64,000 bases of DNA from Arthrobacter castelli DSM 16402 (GTDB taxonomy: Bacteria > Actinomycetota > Actinomycetes > Actinomycetales > Micrococcaceae). How positions within the stretch are numbered: the stretch's first letter is position 1; each line of letters starts with the position of its first letter. Positions 55,498-61,940 of this stretch are shown in pieces. The stretch is taken from NCBI RefSeq assembly GCF_000430705.1, contig NZ_AUMN01000013.1, forward strand, positions 62,001 through 126,000, written 5' to 3'. The notes under the pieces were generated by a model. That model saw nothing but the letters and a program-made list of their open reading frames with translations. It did not search any database and was not told the DNA's origin. The translations under genes were made by a program, and so were the position numbers.

Positions 55498-55853
55498 GAT
55501 TCCGCCCCCTGAACAGTTGTTTGGGTAACAACTGACAAGCCTGTGACCTGCGACGATACTGCTGTTTGTGCAATGTTGGTGCAGTCTGCTCCATCCTCCG
55601 AACCGCTGGAAACGCGCTCAACTGGAGAGGCTGCGCGGAAGGAAGGGACAGCATCCCGGTGGTCTTTGCCGCGGCGTGCTGGTATTCCGGCTTTGGTGAG
55701 TTGTTCGAGCCAGAAGTCAGCGCTGGCTGCAGCATCTAGTGGGTGCGGATACCCGCCGTCTATGACGAGGGCTATGTCGTAGGCTTGGTGCCCGTTGGGT
55801 ATGGCTCTTATGTCTGGTGTGCCTGGGACGTTTTCCCATATTTCGTTGCTCAT
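55494..55853 (-). CDS. Hypothetical protein containing the 23-bp repeat
   Basis: This 119-residue protein is not recognised. The N-terminal half (MSNEIWENVPGTPDIRAIP, then YDIALVIDGGYPHPLDAAASADFW) looks folded; the C-terminal part is Ser/Thr/Gln-rich. The start at 55853 overlaps the preceding stop by 4 bases; a longer frame to 55919 is unlikely. The C-terminal coding region contains an exact 23-bp copy of a sequence near the end of the integrase gene, in inverted orientation. Confidence 0.6.
   Translation of the reverse strand: MSNEIWENVPGTPDIRAIPNGHQAYDIALVIDGGYPHPLDAAASADFWLEQLTKAGIPARRGKDHRDAVPSFRAASPVERVSSGSEDGADCTNIAQTAVSSQVTGLSVVTQTTVQGAES
55563..55585 (-). repeat. 23-bp exact repeat, internal copy
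   Basis: Minus-strand bases beginning ACTGCACCAACATTGC are identical over 23 bp to plus-strand 60605-60627 in the integrase gene. The sequence contains the TTGCACAAAC arm-type motif. It lies about 4.4 kb from the left end, far from either attachment core. Confidence 0.85.
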
Positions 55854-56023
55854 TTTTGGGCCTCTCGGTGGTCGTATAGTTTGAGTCGGGCTTCTGCCGC
55901 TAAGGCACGGTTGCGCCATTTGGCTACGTCGTCGTGTTCTTTACGTGCTCGTTCTCTCATCCGGTCGGCGAGGTCGATTAGCTCGGTTTTGGTGAGTTTG
56001 AGCTTGCCTATGGTGTCGGTCAT
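55850..56023 (-). CDS. Small charged helical protein of the element
   Basis: This 57-residue protein (MTDTIGKLKLTKTELIDLA, then a Lys/Arg/Glu-rich helix ending YDHREAQK) is probably a single long helix. I do not recognise it. GGAG precedes the ATG at 56023; the longer frame to 56140 runs into the rep gene end and is less likely. It overlaps the following gene by 4 bases. Confidence 0.55.
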   Translation of the reverse strand: MTDTIGKLKLTKTELIDLADRMRERARKEHDDVAKWRNRALAAEARLKLYDHREAQK

Positions 56024-56064
56024 GCTGTTTTCTCCAGTGTTACTAGGTGGGGGTCCATGTCTAT

Positions 56065-56157
56065 GGAGACTAGGAAGAGTAGGGAGACTAGGGAGTCTGT
56101 GCGCGTGTTCATGCAGCACTCTCAGTGTTCCTAGATTCACTAGTAGTCCTAGACTCC
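56065..56157. repeat. Iteron-like repeats beside the rep gene (candidate origin)
   Basis: GGAGACTAGG occurs at 56065-56074 and 56083-56092 (period 18 bp), and the reverse complement of a near copy, CCTAGACTCC, lies at 56148-56157. Further CTAG words lie between. They flank the end of the RepA-like gene in the only sizeable non-coding gap of the operon, as expected of a replication origin, but this is inference. Confidence 0.45.
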
Positions 56158-57287
56158 TGTGAAATGGGGTCCGGGTAGGGAGACTGTGAGTGGAGGGTGA
56201 ATTGCCACGGTTCCCGGTAGCCTCCCGGTGCGGAAGTGCCGCTGTCGTGCTTGGCTTGCTCGATGGCTGTTTTGCCGTAGCCGAGTGCGGTCAGGTGGGC
56301 GTCGAGGTCTTTGGTCGGGACCGTTCCCCCATAGGCGTTGACGTAGTCGAGCAGTTCGGCCCTGGCGCTCTCCGTTTTGGTGGGTTTGCGGTCGGCTTCC
56401 TGCTCTGCCTGTTTCCATTCCGCGAGTAGGTTGCGTATGGTCATGGCCGCCGATGTTGGGGCGGTGAGACGGGCTGAGGTGCCGGGGTCGTCGTCGGTGG
56501 CTGCCCGGACTTGTTCGACTGCGACGTTGAACCGTACGGCGTCTACCAGCCCTGTCACGTTGGATTTGTCGGGTCCGATCCAGAGGTGTTGGACGGGTTC
56601 GTCGTGGTCGGCTTTTGACCGGGCGGCGAAGAGCACCATGCGAGCTTTCTGCCGTAGGGCTGCGGTCCCTCCCATCAGGTCACGCGTCGACGCTGTGTCC
56701 ATCCGGTTCGTGTGGGTCACCAGCAGCGCTGCGAGGTCGTGCCGGCCTGCCAGCGTCTTCCAGGGGTGGAGTGCTTGCCGTGCCTGCTGCGTGTCCCTGA
56801 TGTTGAGGCTCCCGGCTACGGTGTCGAGCCAGGCATCGACCACCAGCATGGCGGGTTTCGATTCGTGCTCTTCGAGGAGGGCGTCGAGTAGCAGCATGTC
56901 GCCGCTCATCCCGTTTCCGAATACCGGGGTGCCGGAACCGTCGTCCTCTGCCGAGTAGAAGATGATCCGGTCCATGTCGGCCCCGGCCAGTCTCAGCCGG
57001 GCGTCAACTTCGGCGGCTGAATCTTCGGTGACGACGACTACGACGTCGGCGGGTTCCCTGGCTGGCAGGCTGAATGGCGGGAATGGCCTGCCGGTGGTGA
57101 CGTGCGCGGCCATCAGCACCCATAGCAGACTTTTCCCGATACCCTCTTCGCCTACCAGTACGGTGATTTCCCGGCGGGGCACCCAGCCGCGGGCTACCCA
57201 TTGTGTCGGCGGCGGGAGTTCAAGGCCGGTCGCCCGTCGTAGTTTGAGGCCTTTACCGGGCGGCGCCTCTTCTTCTTCTAAGTTCAA
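56109..57287 (-). CDS. RepA-like RecA-fold ATPase (AAA_25), replication protein
   Basis: This 392-residue protein resembles RepA-type hexameric helicases (AAA_25). Walker A is LVGEEGIGKSLLWVL near residue 48, a strand VVVVVTEDSAAEVDARL follows, Walker B is AMLVVDAWLDTV, and the sensor-like LLVTHTNR and RDLMGGTAALRQKARMV come later. A helical C-terminal domain (from about 290) ends in a Ser/Gln-rich tail. It probably replicates the element after excision. The frame opens at 57350, but the TTG at 57287 overlaps the preceding stop and has GAGG 7 bases before it, so I take that as the start. Confidence 0.82.
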   Translation of the reverse strand: MNLEEEEAPPGKGLKLRRATGLELPPPTQWVARGWVPRREITVLVGEEGIGKSLLWVLMAAHVTTGRPFPPFSLPAREPADVVVVVTEDSAAEVDARLRLAGADMDRIIFYSAEDDGSGTPVFGNGMSGDMLLLDALLEEHESKPAMLVVDAWLDTVAGSLNIRDTQQARQALHPWKTLAGRHDLAALLVTHTNRMDTASTRDLMGGTAALRQKARMVLFAARSKADHDEPVQHLWIGPDKSNVTGLVDAVRFNVAVEQVRAATDDDPGTSARLTAPTSAAMTIRNLLAEWKQAEQEADRKPTKTESARAELLDYVNAYGGTVPTKDLDAHLTALGYGKTAIEQAKHDSGTSAPGGYREPWQFTLHSQSPYPDPISQESRTTSESRNTESAA

Positions 57288-57571
57288 GCTGCTGCCTCGC
57301 TTCCGTATTCGGTTGTGCTTTCCTGCCGTGCCCGTTCGACGTCGAACCACTGCACGTCATGCTTGATTTGCTTGTGGATTTCTTCCTCGTCTTCCTGTGC
57401 GGCCTGGAAGAGTCGCACGGCAAGTTGGGCTTGTTCTTCCTGGCTTAGTTGGGCGTCTGCCAGGCCTTGGGTGTATCCCGAGCCGACGCCGCGCAGGAAT
57501 ACTTGGAAGGCCCTAAAGTTGCTATGGATGAGAGAGTCGATCTGCTCATCGGTGAGGGATTCATTCGGCAT
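57284..57571 (-). CDS. Hypothetical acidic helical protein
   Basis: This is a 95-residue acidic protein (TDEQIDSLIHSNFRAFQVFL, LSQEEQAQLAVRLFQAAQED), mostly helical. I do not recognise it. The ATG at 57571 is the most likely start, although the frame opens at 57688. Its stop overlaps the rep gene start by 4 bases. Confidence 0.55.
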   Translation of the reverse strand: MPNESLTDEQIDSLIHSNFRAFQVFLRGVGSGYTQGLADAQLSQEEQAQLAVRLFQAAQEDEEEIHKQIKHDVQWFDVERARQESTTEYGSEAAA

Positions 57572-57764
57572 CACGGTTCCAATCTGAGGGGACCGGCCAG
57601 TCGGCCATCTTCTGTACAGGCAGGCCGCGGGCTTCCCGAACGGCTTCGTCGTTGCAGCAGGGACCACATATTTCAATGTCCCGGCCATCAGTGGCCCTTG
57701 ATGCGCCGGGATACTCTGCAGCGTGGTGGCATCGCGGACAGATGAAAGCGTTATCGCGGATCAT
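57561..57764 (-). CDS. Small zinc-ribbon-like protein
   Basis: This 67-residue protein has two CxxC pairs (ICPRCHHAAEYPG and IEICGPCCND), about 22 residues apart, suggesting a zinc ribbon for nucleic-acid or protein contact. GAGG lies 7 bases before the ATG at 57764. It overlaps the next gene by 11 bases and the preceding one by 4. Confidence 0.65.
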   Translation of the reverse strand: MIRDNAFICPRCHHAAEYPGASRATDGRDIEICGPCCNDEAVREARGLPVQKMADWPVPSDWNRDAE

Positions 57765-58147
57765 GAGCACACCTCGTTTCCCGAGTCGTTGGGTATGGTC
57801 ACCGGCCGGCCTGACAGGTGCTCAAGGGCGGTCAGCGCGGCGTCGAGGTCGTCAGCGTCCGCAAGTCCGGCCCGCGTGGCGTCGATGGCATCCCGGAGCT
57901 TCTGTGTGTCCATCTGCCCAGGCGCTACGATCTCGGTGAGATTCAAGAGTGCGCCGACAAGCTGCCGGACGTCAGATATGCTCATCGGGTCCAGGTTGTC
58001 GAGGTGGATCTGTGAACCCTCGTCCGGGTGGTAGGACAACGCAAGGTCGATTTCGGTTTCGTTGTCGAGCGTGACGGGGTGGCTTGGCCCCCATGCCGTC
58101 TCATCGTCCATGCGGATGGTCCATGCCGGGTATTCGTTCATGTTCAT
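57761..58147 (-). CDS. Hypothetical protein of the element (DUF-like)
   Basis: This is a 128-residue acidic protein. The N-terminal part (YPAWTIRMDDETAWGP, LALSYHPDEGSQIHLDNLDPMS) looks like a small beta domain; the C-terminal part is helical (LRDAIDATRAGLADADDLDAALTALEHL in sequence). Similar proteins occur in actinobacterial prophages without known role. The start at 58147 overlaps the preceding stop, and AGGGG lies upstream; the frame to 58309 covers a different small gene. Confidence 0.6.
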   Translation of the reverse strand: MNMNEYPAWTIRMDDETAWGPSHPVTLDNETEIDLALSYHPDEGSQIHLDNLDPMSISDVRQLVGALLNLTEIVAPGQMDTQKLRDAIDATRAGLADADDLDAALTALEHLSGRPVTIPNDSGNEVCS

Positions 58148-58299
58148 TGCTGGTGCCCCTTTGCTTTCGTGAGTGTTTCTGTCCACACCTGGCGGTCGAT
58201 GACGCCGTAAACGTCGAGGTTGAAGGCCAGCCAGCCTGTGAAGTGGATATATTGCGTCGCGGTCAGATTCGCGTCTGTGAGTTCCTGCAGCGGTGTCAT
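58144..58299 (-). CDS. 51-residue small protein of the element
   Basis: A short gene begins MTPLQELTDANLTATQYI and ends TKAKGHQQ. GGAGG lies 9 bases before its ATG, and its TGA overlaps the next start (ATGA), as its ATG overlaps the previous stop. Such exact coupling supports translation. No family is recognised; it has several aromatic residues and no cysteines. Confidence 0.6.
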   Translation of the reverse strand: MTPLQELTDANLTATQYIHFTGWLAFNLDVYGVIDRQVWTETLTKAKGHQQ

Positions 58300-58466
58300 C
58301 GCCGTGCACCTCCGGTGAGGCGTGCGAACTCTTGGCCGCGCTGTGCTGGCATGATGCGGGGTGCTACGCTGGGCATATTGAATCCTTGGTGAGGGTTGAA
58401 TGAGGGAGTCGGTTGCCGCCGGCTCTCTTTTTTTGTGCCTTGTGCTGGGAGCGTCCTGGCTCTCAT
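58296..58466 (-). CDS. 56-residue basic small protein of the element
   Basis: A short gene starts MRARTLPAQGTKKESRRQ with an excellent GGAGG ribosome site 5 bases upstream and ends LTGGARR, its TGA overlapping the next ATG. The product is strongly basic and Pro-rich, possibly disordered and nucleic-acid-binding. An internal ATG at 58376 with AAGGA upstream could give a 26-residue form. No family is recognised. Confidence 0.5.
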   Translation of the reverse strand: MRARTLPAQGTKKESRRQPTPSFNPHQGFNMPSVAPRIMPAQRGQEFARLTGGARR

Positions 58467-58493
58467 GGTTGCCTCCTGGGCGGGGATCGTTGG

Positions 58494-58706
58494 CTATGCG
58501 GCGCTGTCGTCGCCTTCGAGCATTGCTGCGAGTTTCCGAGTCGGAACCAATATCCGGTTCCCGATACGCAATGACGGGATTTCCCCGCGGTGGACGGCAT
58601 CGTAGGCCTGCCGGCGTCCGATGGACAGGACCGTGGCGGCGTCATCTACTTTGCAGGTTGGCCGGCTCAGAATCTCTGCGATGTCCGGCGAGTATGTGGT
58701 CTTCAC
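58494..58706 (-). CDS. Excisionase-type helix-turn-helix protein
   Basis: This 70-residue MerR/excisionase-like winged-helix protein has the signature KVDDAATVLSIGRRQAYDAV, HRGEIPSLRIGNRILVPT and a C-terminal helix KLAAML. Such proteins assist integrase in excision or act as activators (AlpA type). It begins with GTG at 58706, with AAGGGA upstream, and is the first gene of the minus-strand operon, divergent from the regulator-integrase pair. Confidence 0.85.
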   Translation of the reverse strand: MKTTYSPDIAEILSRPTCKVDDAATVLSIGRRQAYDAVHRGEIPSLRIGNRILVPTRKLAAMLEGDDSAA

Positions 58707-58839
58707 TGGTTCCCTTTCCTTGAGGTTCCACTTTGGTAACTCTCAATACTCACACGGTACATCGCATGTCTTGCGGTCGCAACCCGTGTCAGATAGTCTT
58801 TTTTCCATAGCGGAACACTTCAGGCACTAAGGGAGACTC
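58707..58839. promoter_or_regulatory. Divergent control region of the element
   Basis: This 133-bp space separates the excisionase and the XRE regulator. For the plus strand TTGCGG-N17-TAGTCT (near 58774-58802) is a plausible promoter. The minus-strand promoter is less clear. It is the natural place for regulator operators that choose between maintenance and excision. Confidence 0.5.
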
Positions 58840-59424
58840 ATGCCAGCCAAATACGAGAACCGAACGCTAGAGGCCGAGAGGGGTCTAGCAAGCACCATTG
58901 CCCGCCTGCGCACGGACGTAGCCAAGCTCACCTATGAGGAACTGGCCGAACGGATGCGGGCTGTTGGCTGCGATATACATGCCAGCGGGATTCAGAAGAC
59001 AGAGAAGAGCGGCCGGCGCATCACGGTCGATGAGCTGATCGGATACTCACGCGCCCTTGAGGTGCCCGTCGATTCATTGCTTGATTCAGGAAATCTGACT
59101 ACGACTACGCGGGAATTCTTGCGTGATCTTATAGCGGCTGAGAATTTCCAGCTGCTCTTATCATTCACGCGTCGAACGTATGAGGACATGGTGAAGCGTA
59201 TTCGTGAAGAAGCTGCCAAGAATCCTGAACTTCGCCGCCACATTGAGGACCGGCTCAAGAAATATACGGCGATGGAGGAGCCTAAAGCGCGGGCGATGGC
59301 CGAGCAGGACGACGTGGATATCAGCACAGACGAGAAATTCCAGAAGTACCTGTGGGAGTGGTGGCCAAACTCCCCAATGATAACGACACGCGACGTATTG
59401 AGGGAGGAAGACGATGGCAAGTAA
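58840..59424 (+). CDS. XRE-type DNA-binding regulator of the element
   Basis: This 194-residue protein has an N-terminal lambda-repressor-like helix-turn-helix (about 14-80: LTYEELAERMRAVG, GIQKTEKSGRRITVDELI) and a charged helical C-terminus of unknown role (RRTYEDMVKRIREEAAKN). It lacks the LexA-like peptidase motifs of self-cleaving repressors, so induction would need another route such as a helper-phage protein. GGGAG precedes the ATG. It overlaps the integrase gene by 11 bases and shares its transcript. Confidence 0.8.
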   Translation: MPAKYENRTLEAERGLASTIARLRTDVAKLTYEELAERMRAVGCDIHASGIQKTEKSGRRITVDELIGYSRALEVPVDSLLDSGNLTTTTREFLRDLIAAENFQLLLSFTRRTYEDMVKRIREEAAKNPELRRHIEDRLKKYTAMEEPKARAMAEQDDVDISTDEKFQKYLWEWWPNSPMITTRDVLREEDDGK

Positions 59425-60760
59425 CGATGTGTTCAAGAAGTGCGGATGCCGGGATGAGAACGGCAAACAGTACGGCGCGAACTGCCCCCAACTCGAGGAT
59501 AGGGAGCATGGGACATGGGCCTATTACCTCTCCGCCGGCACCGATCCCAAGACGGGCAAGCGGCGCCAGCACCGCAAGGGTGGCTTCCCGAACAAACGCG
59601 CTGCGCAGATCGCGCTAAACAAGGTGCGCGTGAGCGTCGATGAGGGCACCTATACGGAGCCGTCCAGGAAGCTCGTGGGTGATTACGCCGCCGAGTGGCT
59701 GCCGCGCCGGGAGAAGACCGGCAACGGGCTAAAGCCGACCACGTACCGAAACTATGACCGGTACATCCGCAACGACATAAAGCCGTCCGCGCTGGGCCGG
59801 ATGAAAATATCCGAGGTGCGCCGGTTCCACGTAAACGACTTCACTCAAGACCTGGTGGAAGCCGAGCGCGGGCCGGTCACTGTCCGCCGCATCCTGGCCG
59901 TCCTGAAAGTAGTGTTCGCCGCCGCACTGCGTGATGAGTTGATCGCCACGAATCCGGCGCAGTTCGCTGACCTGCCTACCGTCGAGAAAGCCGAGTTCGA
60001 ACCGTGGGAGCCATCCCAGGTAGATGAGTTCCTGAAAGCGACAGAACATTACCGGCTGGGCGTCGTGTTCGAGACGGCCATTTATACCGGGCTGCGCCGT
60101 GGCGAGTTGGCGGCGCTGCGCTGGGAAGACGTAGACCTTGAGCGTCGGACGCTGACCGTCAAACGGAATCGTGTCGATGCTGGCAAGGTCTATGAGTACA
60201 CGGCCAAGTCAGCGGCCGGACGTCGAACCATTCCGCTACCGGATGCCGCCGTGGGTGCGCTCATGGCGTGGCAGATCAACCAGCAGTCAGAAGCCGAAGA
60301 ATGGGCCGAAGCCTCCGAACATGACGGGTACGTGTTCACCCTTGAGAATGGCCGTCCTCTGGCTCCCGGCTATTTGTCCAGGCAGTTCCAGAAGGTGCGG
60401 GAAACGGCCGGCCTGCCTGCGATGAAGTTGCACGGCACGCGGCATGAGTTCGCCTCACTGCTGATCGCCGCCGGCGTGGATATCGCCGTCGTCTCAAAGC
60501 TCCTGGGGCACGCTTCGGTGAGCATCACCAGCGATATCTACGGGCACCTCATCGGCTCAGTATCCCGCGACGCTATGGAGTCCGCCGCCTCCCTCATCCA
60601 AGGCACTGCACCAACATTGCACAAACAAGACGTTTCTGAGGGCACAAAAAATGCCCCTGCCGAGCCTGAAAGTGGCTCTGACAAGGGCATTTACTCGAGC
60701 CTCCTGCCGGATTCGAACCGGCGACCTGCTGTTTACAAGACAGCTGCTCTGGCCAGCTGA
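59414..60760 (+). CDS. int: Tyrosine integrase of the element
   Basis: This 448-residue tyrosine recombinase has an N-terminal arm-binding region (about 1-70, with a GTWAYYLSAGTDPKTGKR strand pattern), a SAM-like core-binding domain (about 75-175) and a catalytic domain. The active-site set is complete: R228 in TGLRRGE, H340/R343 in LHGTRHEF, H366 in LLGHAS and nucleophile Y376 in SDIYGHL. The last residues (LPDSNRRPAVYK and TAALAS) are coded by the attachment core and by the host tRNA beyond it. GGAGG lies 6 bases before the ATG. Confidence 0.95.
   Translation: MASNDVFKKCGCRDENGKQYGANCPQLEDREHGTWAYYLSAGTDPKTGKRRQHRKGGFPNKRAAQIALNKVRVSVDEGTYTEPSRKLVGDYAAEWLPRREKTGNGLKPTTYRNYDRYIRNDIKPSALGRMKISEVRRFHVNDFTQDLVEAERGPVTVRRILAVLKVVFAAALRDELIATNPAQFADLPTVEKAEFEPWEPSQVDEFLKATEHYRLGVVFETAIYTGLRRGELAALRWEDVDLERRTLTVKRNRVDAGKVYEYTAKSAAGRRTIPLPDAAVGALMAWQINQQSEAEEWAEASEHDGYVFTLENGRPLAPGYLSRQFQKVRETAGLPAMKLHGTRHEFASLLIAAGVDIAVVSKLLGHASVSITSDIYGHLIGSVSRDAMESAASLIQGTAPTLHKQDVSEGTKNAPAEPESGSDKGIYSSLLPDSNRRPAVYKTAALAS
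60605..60628 (+). repeat. Integrase arm-type sites, right end, and second copy of the 23-bp repeat
   Basis: TGCACCAACAT (60607) and TGCACAAACAA (60618) stand in tandem with an 11-bp period, about 75-95 bp inside the right core and within the integrase gene. Bases 60605-60627 are identical to the internal repeat at 55563-55585 on the other strand. Confidence 0.7.
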
Positions 60761-60771
60761 GCTAAGGAGGC
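60698..60771 (-). tRNA. tRNA-Thr (anticodon UGU), element target
   Basis: On the minus strand the acceptor GCCTCCT pairs with AGGAGGC, the anticodon arm GCTGT-CTTGTAA-ACAGC has anticodon TGT, and the T arm CCGG-TTCGAAT-CCGG is canonical. CCA is not encoded. The 3' half is supplied by the integrated element. Confidence 0.95.
60703..60739. other. Right attachment-site core within tRNA-Thr
   Basis: This is an exact 37-bp copy of 51189-51225. It supplies the 3' half of the intact tRNA gene from the anticodon loop through most of the acceptor stem, so integration regenerates a working tRNA. Confidence 0.93.
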
Positions 60772-60897
60772 GTGGACCGGCGCCCGCGGGAGCCGGCCGG
60801 CGTCGGACCTTCGCAAGACCGACGCCCAATAAGGGTAGCCCAAGCGGACTCGTGGTGGAAAACCAGCACGAGTCCGCGCCCGCCCGGGCTGAGGGAT

Positions 60898-61785
60898 TTA
60901 CTTCTTGTCGAGCTGCTTCTGCACGAACTCCATGAACTGCGGGTTCTGCTGCCCGTTCCACTTCTTGCCATCCACAAAGGCTGTCGGCGTCGCGCCCACG
61001 CCATACATACTGGCGCGCTCGGTCTTGATTTTCACCGCCGGGCGGAAGGTGTTCTCGTCCATGCACTGGCTGATATCAGCGGCGCCGACTTCGCTGGCCA
61101 GCTCCGCCAGGCGGTCATCGGAGAGCCCGTCGCCGCCCTCGGGCGGCTGCTCGGCGTACAGCTTGTCCACGTATTCCGCGTAGCTGCCCGGCGACTCGTC
61201 CGCCACACACATCGCCGCATTCGCCGACCGTGAGGAATAGTTCGATGTCGAGGCCCGGTCCAGGATGGAGATCGTCCGGTATTCAACGGTGATCTCGCCG
61301 GAGTTGCGCAGCTTTTCCAGCTGTGGACCGAAAGTTTCCTCGAACTGCTTGCAGACCGGGCACTGGAAGTCCTCATACAAGACGACCCGCACCGGCTCGT
61401 CACCCTGGGACTCCTCGACTCCCGGGGGAACGAGAGGTTGGTCACCTTCGGGCTTCGGCGTCTCGTCCGGAAGGTCCGACATGGCGATCTGGCCGGGCTG
61501 GTCATTGGTGAGCACCTTGCCGTTCTTGCCCACCACGACGCCGCCGTACTCATTAGTATTGGCCGCCGTCGGGCCTTCATCGGGAATCTGGCCGCGGATG
61601 TTCTGGGCCACGATCAGTGCGATGACCGCCACAATGGCGACGGCGGCAACCACAACGCCCCACCGCACCAGCAGGCGGTTCCGCTTCTCCCGCTTCTGCT
61701 GCTCTTCACGGATCCGGCGGGCCTTCTCGCGCGCTTCGGCCGTGCGCTCGGCGCGGGTGGGCTTTCGTTTGTTCTGCGGAGTCAT
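60898..61785 (-). CDS. DsbA-family thioredoxin-fold membrane-anchored protein
   Basis: This 295-residue protein has a basic N-terminus (KRKPTRAERTAEAREKARRI), one membrane helix (VVVAAVAIVAVIALIVAQ, about 41-58) and an external DsbA-like thioredoxin domain with active site DFQCPVCKQF near residue 160 and the cis-proline block GVGATPTAFVDG. It probably makes or reshuffles disulfides outside the membrane. The start at 61785 is set by family length; the frame opens 13 codons earlier. It is divergent from otsA. No gene is seen between the tRNA and its stop. Confidence 0.88.
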   Translation of the reverse strand: MTPQNKRKPTRAERTAEAREKARRIREEQQKREKRNRLLVRWGVVVAAVAIVAVIALIVAQNIRGQIPDEGPTAANTNEYGGVVVGKNGKVLTNDQPGQIAMSDLPDETPKPEGDQPLVPPGVEESQGDEPVRVVLYEDFQCPVCKQFEETFGPQLEKLRNSGEITVEYRTISILDRASTSNYSSRSANAAMCVADESPGSYAEYVDKLYAEQPPEGGDGLSDDRLAELASEVGAADISQCMDENTFRPAVKIKTERASMYGVGATPTAFVDGKKWNGQQNPQFMEFVQKQLDKK

Positions 61786-61940
61786 AAATCCTCGTGTTGT
61801 TGGGGCGCGGCACAGGCCACGCAAAACGGGAACCTTGCCAGTTTAGCCAGCAATGGTGGCACCGCCATATAAAACGAAACACCGAAACATAAAGTTTCAC
61901 CGGCAGTTAGAGTTGGATGTGGACACGTAGGGAGTACTGC

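Larger units (their letters stand above)
51189..60739. mobile_element. Integrated phage-satellite-like element in tRNA-Thr(UGU)
   Basis: The element is bounded by 37-bp exact direct repeats (51189-51225 and 60703-60739) made of the 3' half of tRNA-Thr. Its plus-strand module carries a regulator and an integrase. Its minus-strand module carries an excisionase, about six small genes, a RepA-like ATPase, a terminase small-subunit candidate, a split large terminase, a scaffold and a major capsid gene. There is no portal, protease, tail, holin or lysin gene. All reading frames look intact and most overlap by 1-11 bases, which argues against a decayed prophage. The size and content fit a capsid-encoding satellite that uses a helper phage. 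Confidence 0.88.

Noticed and set aside
58840-59424. Antitoxin of a toxin-antitoxin pair
   Set aside because: The protein has an XRE fold but is followed by the integrase with an 11-bp overlap, and no toxin-like partner is present.
51000-60800. Ordinary decayed prophage
   Set aside because: No broken gene was found. Genes overlap tightly, both att cores are exact, and integrase and terminase motifs are complete. Loss by deletion cannot be fully excluded without relatives.
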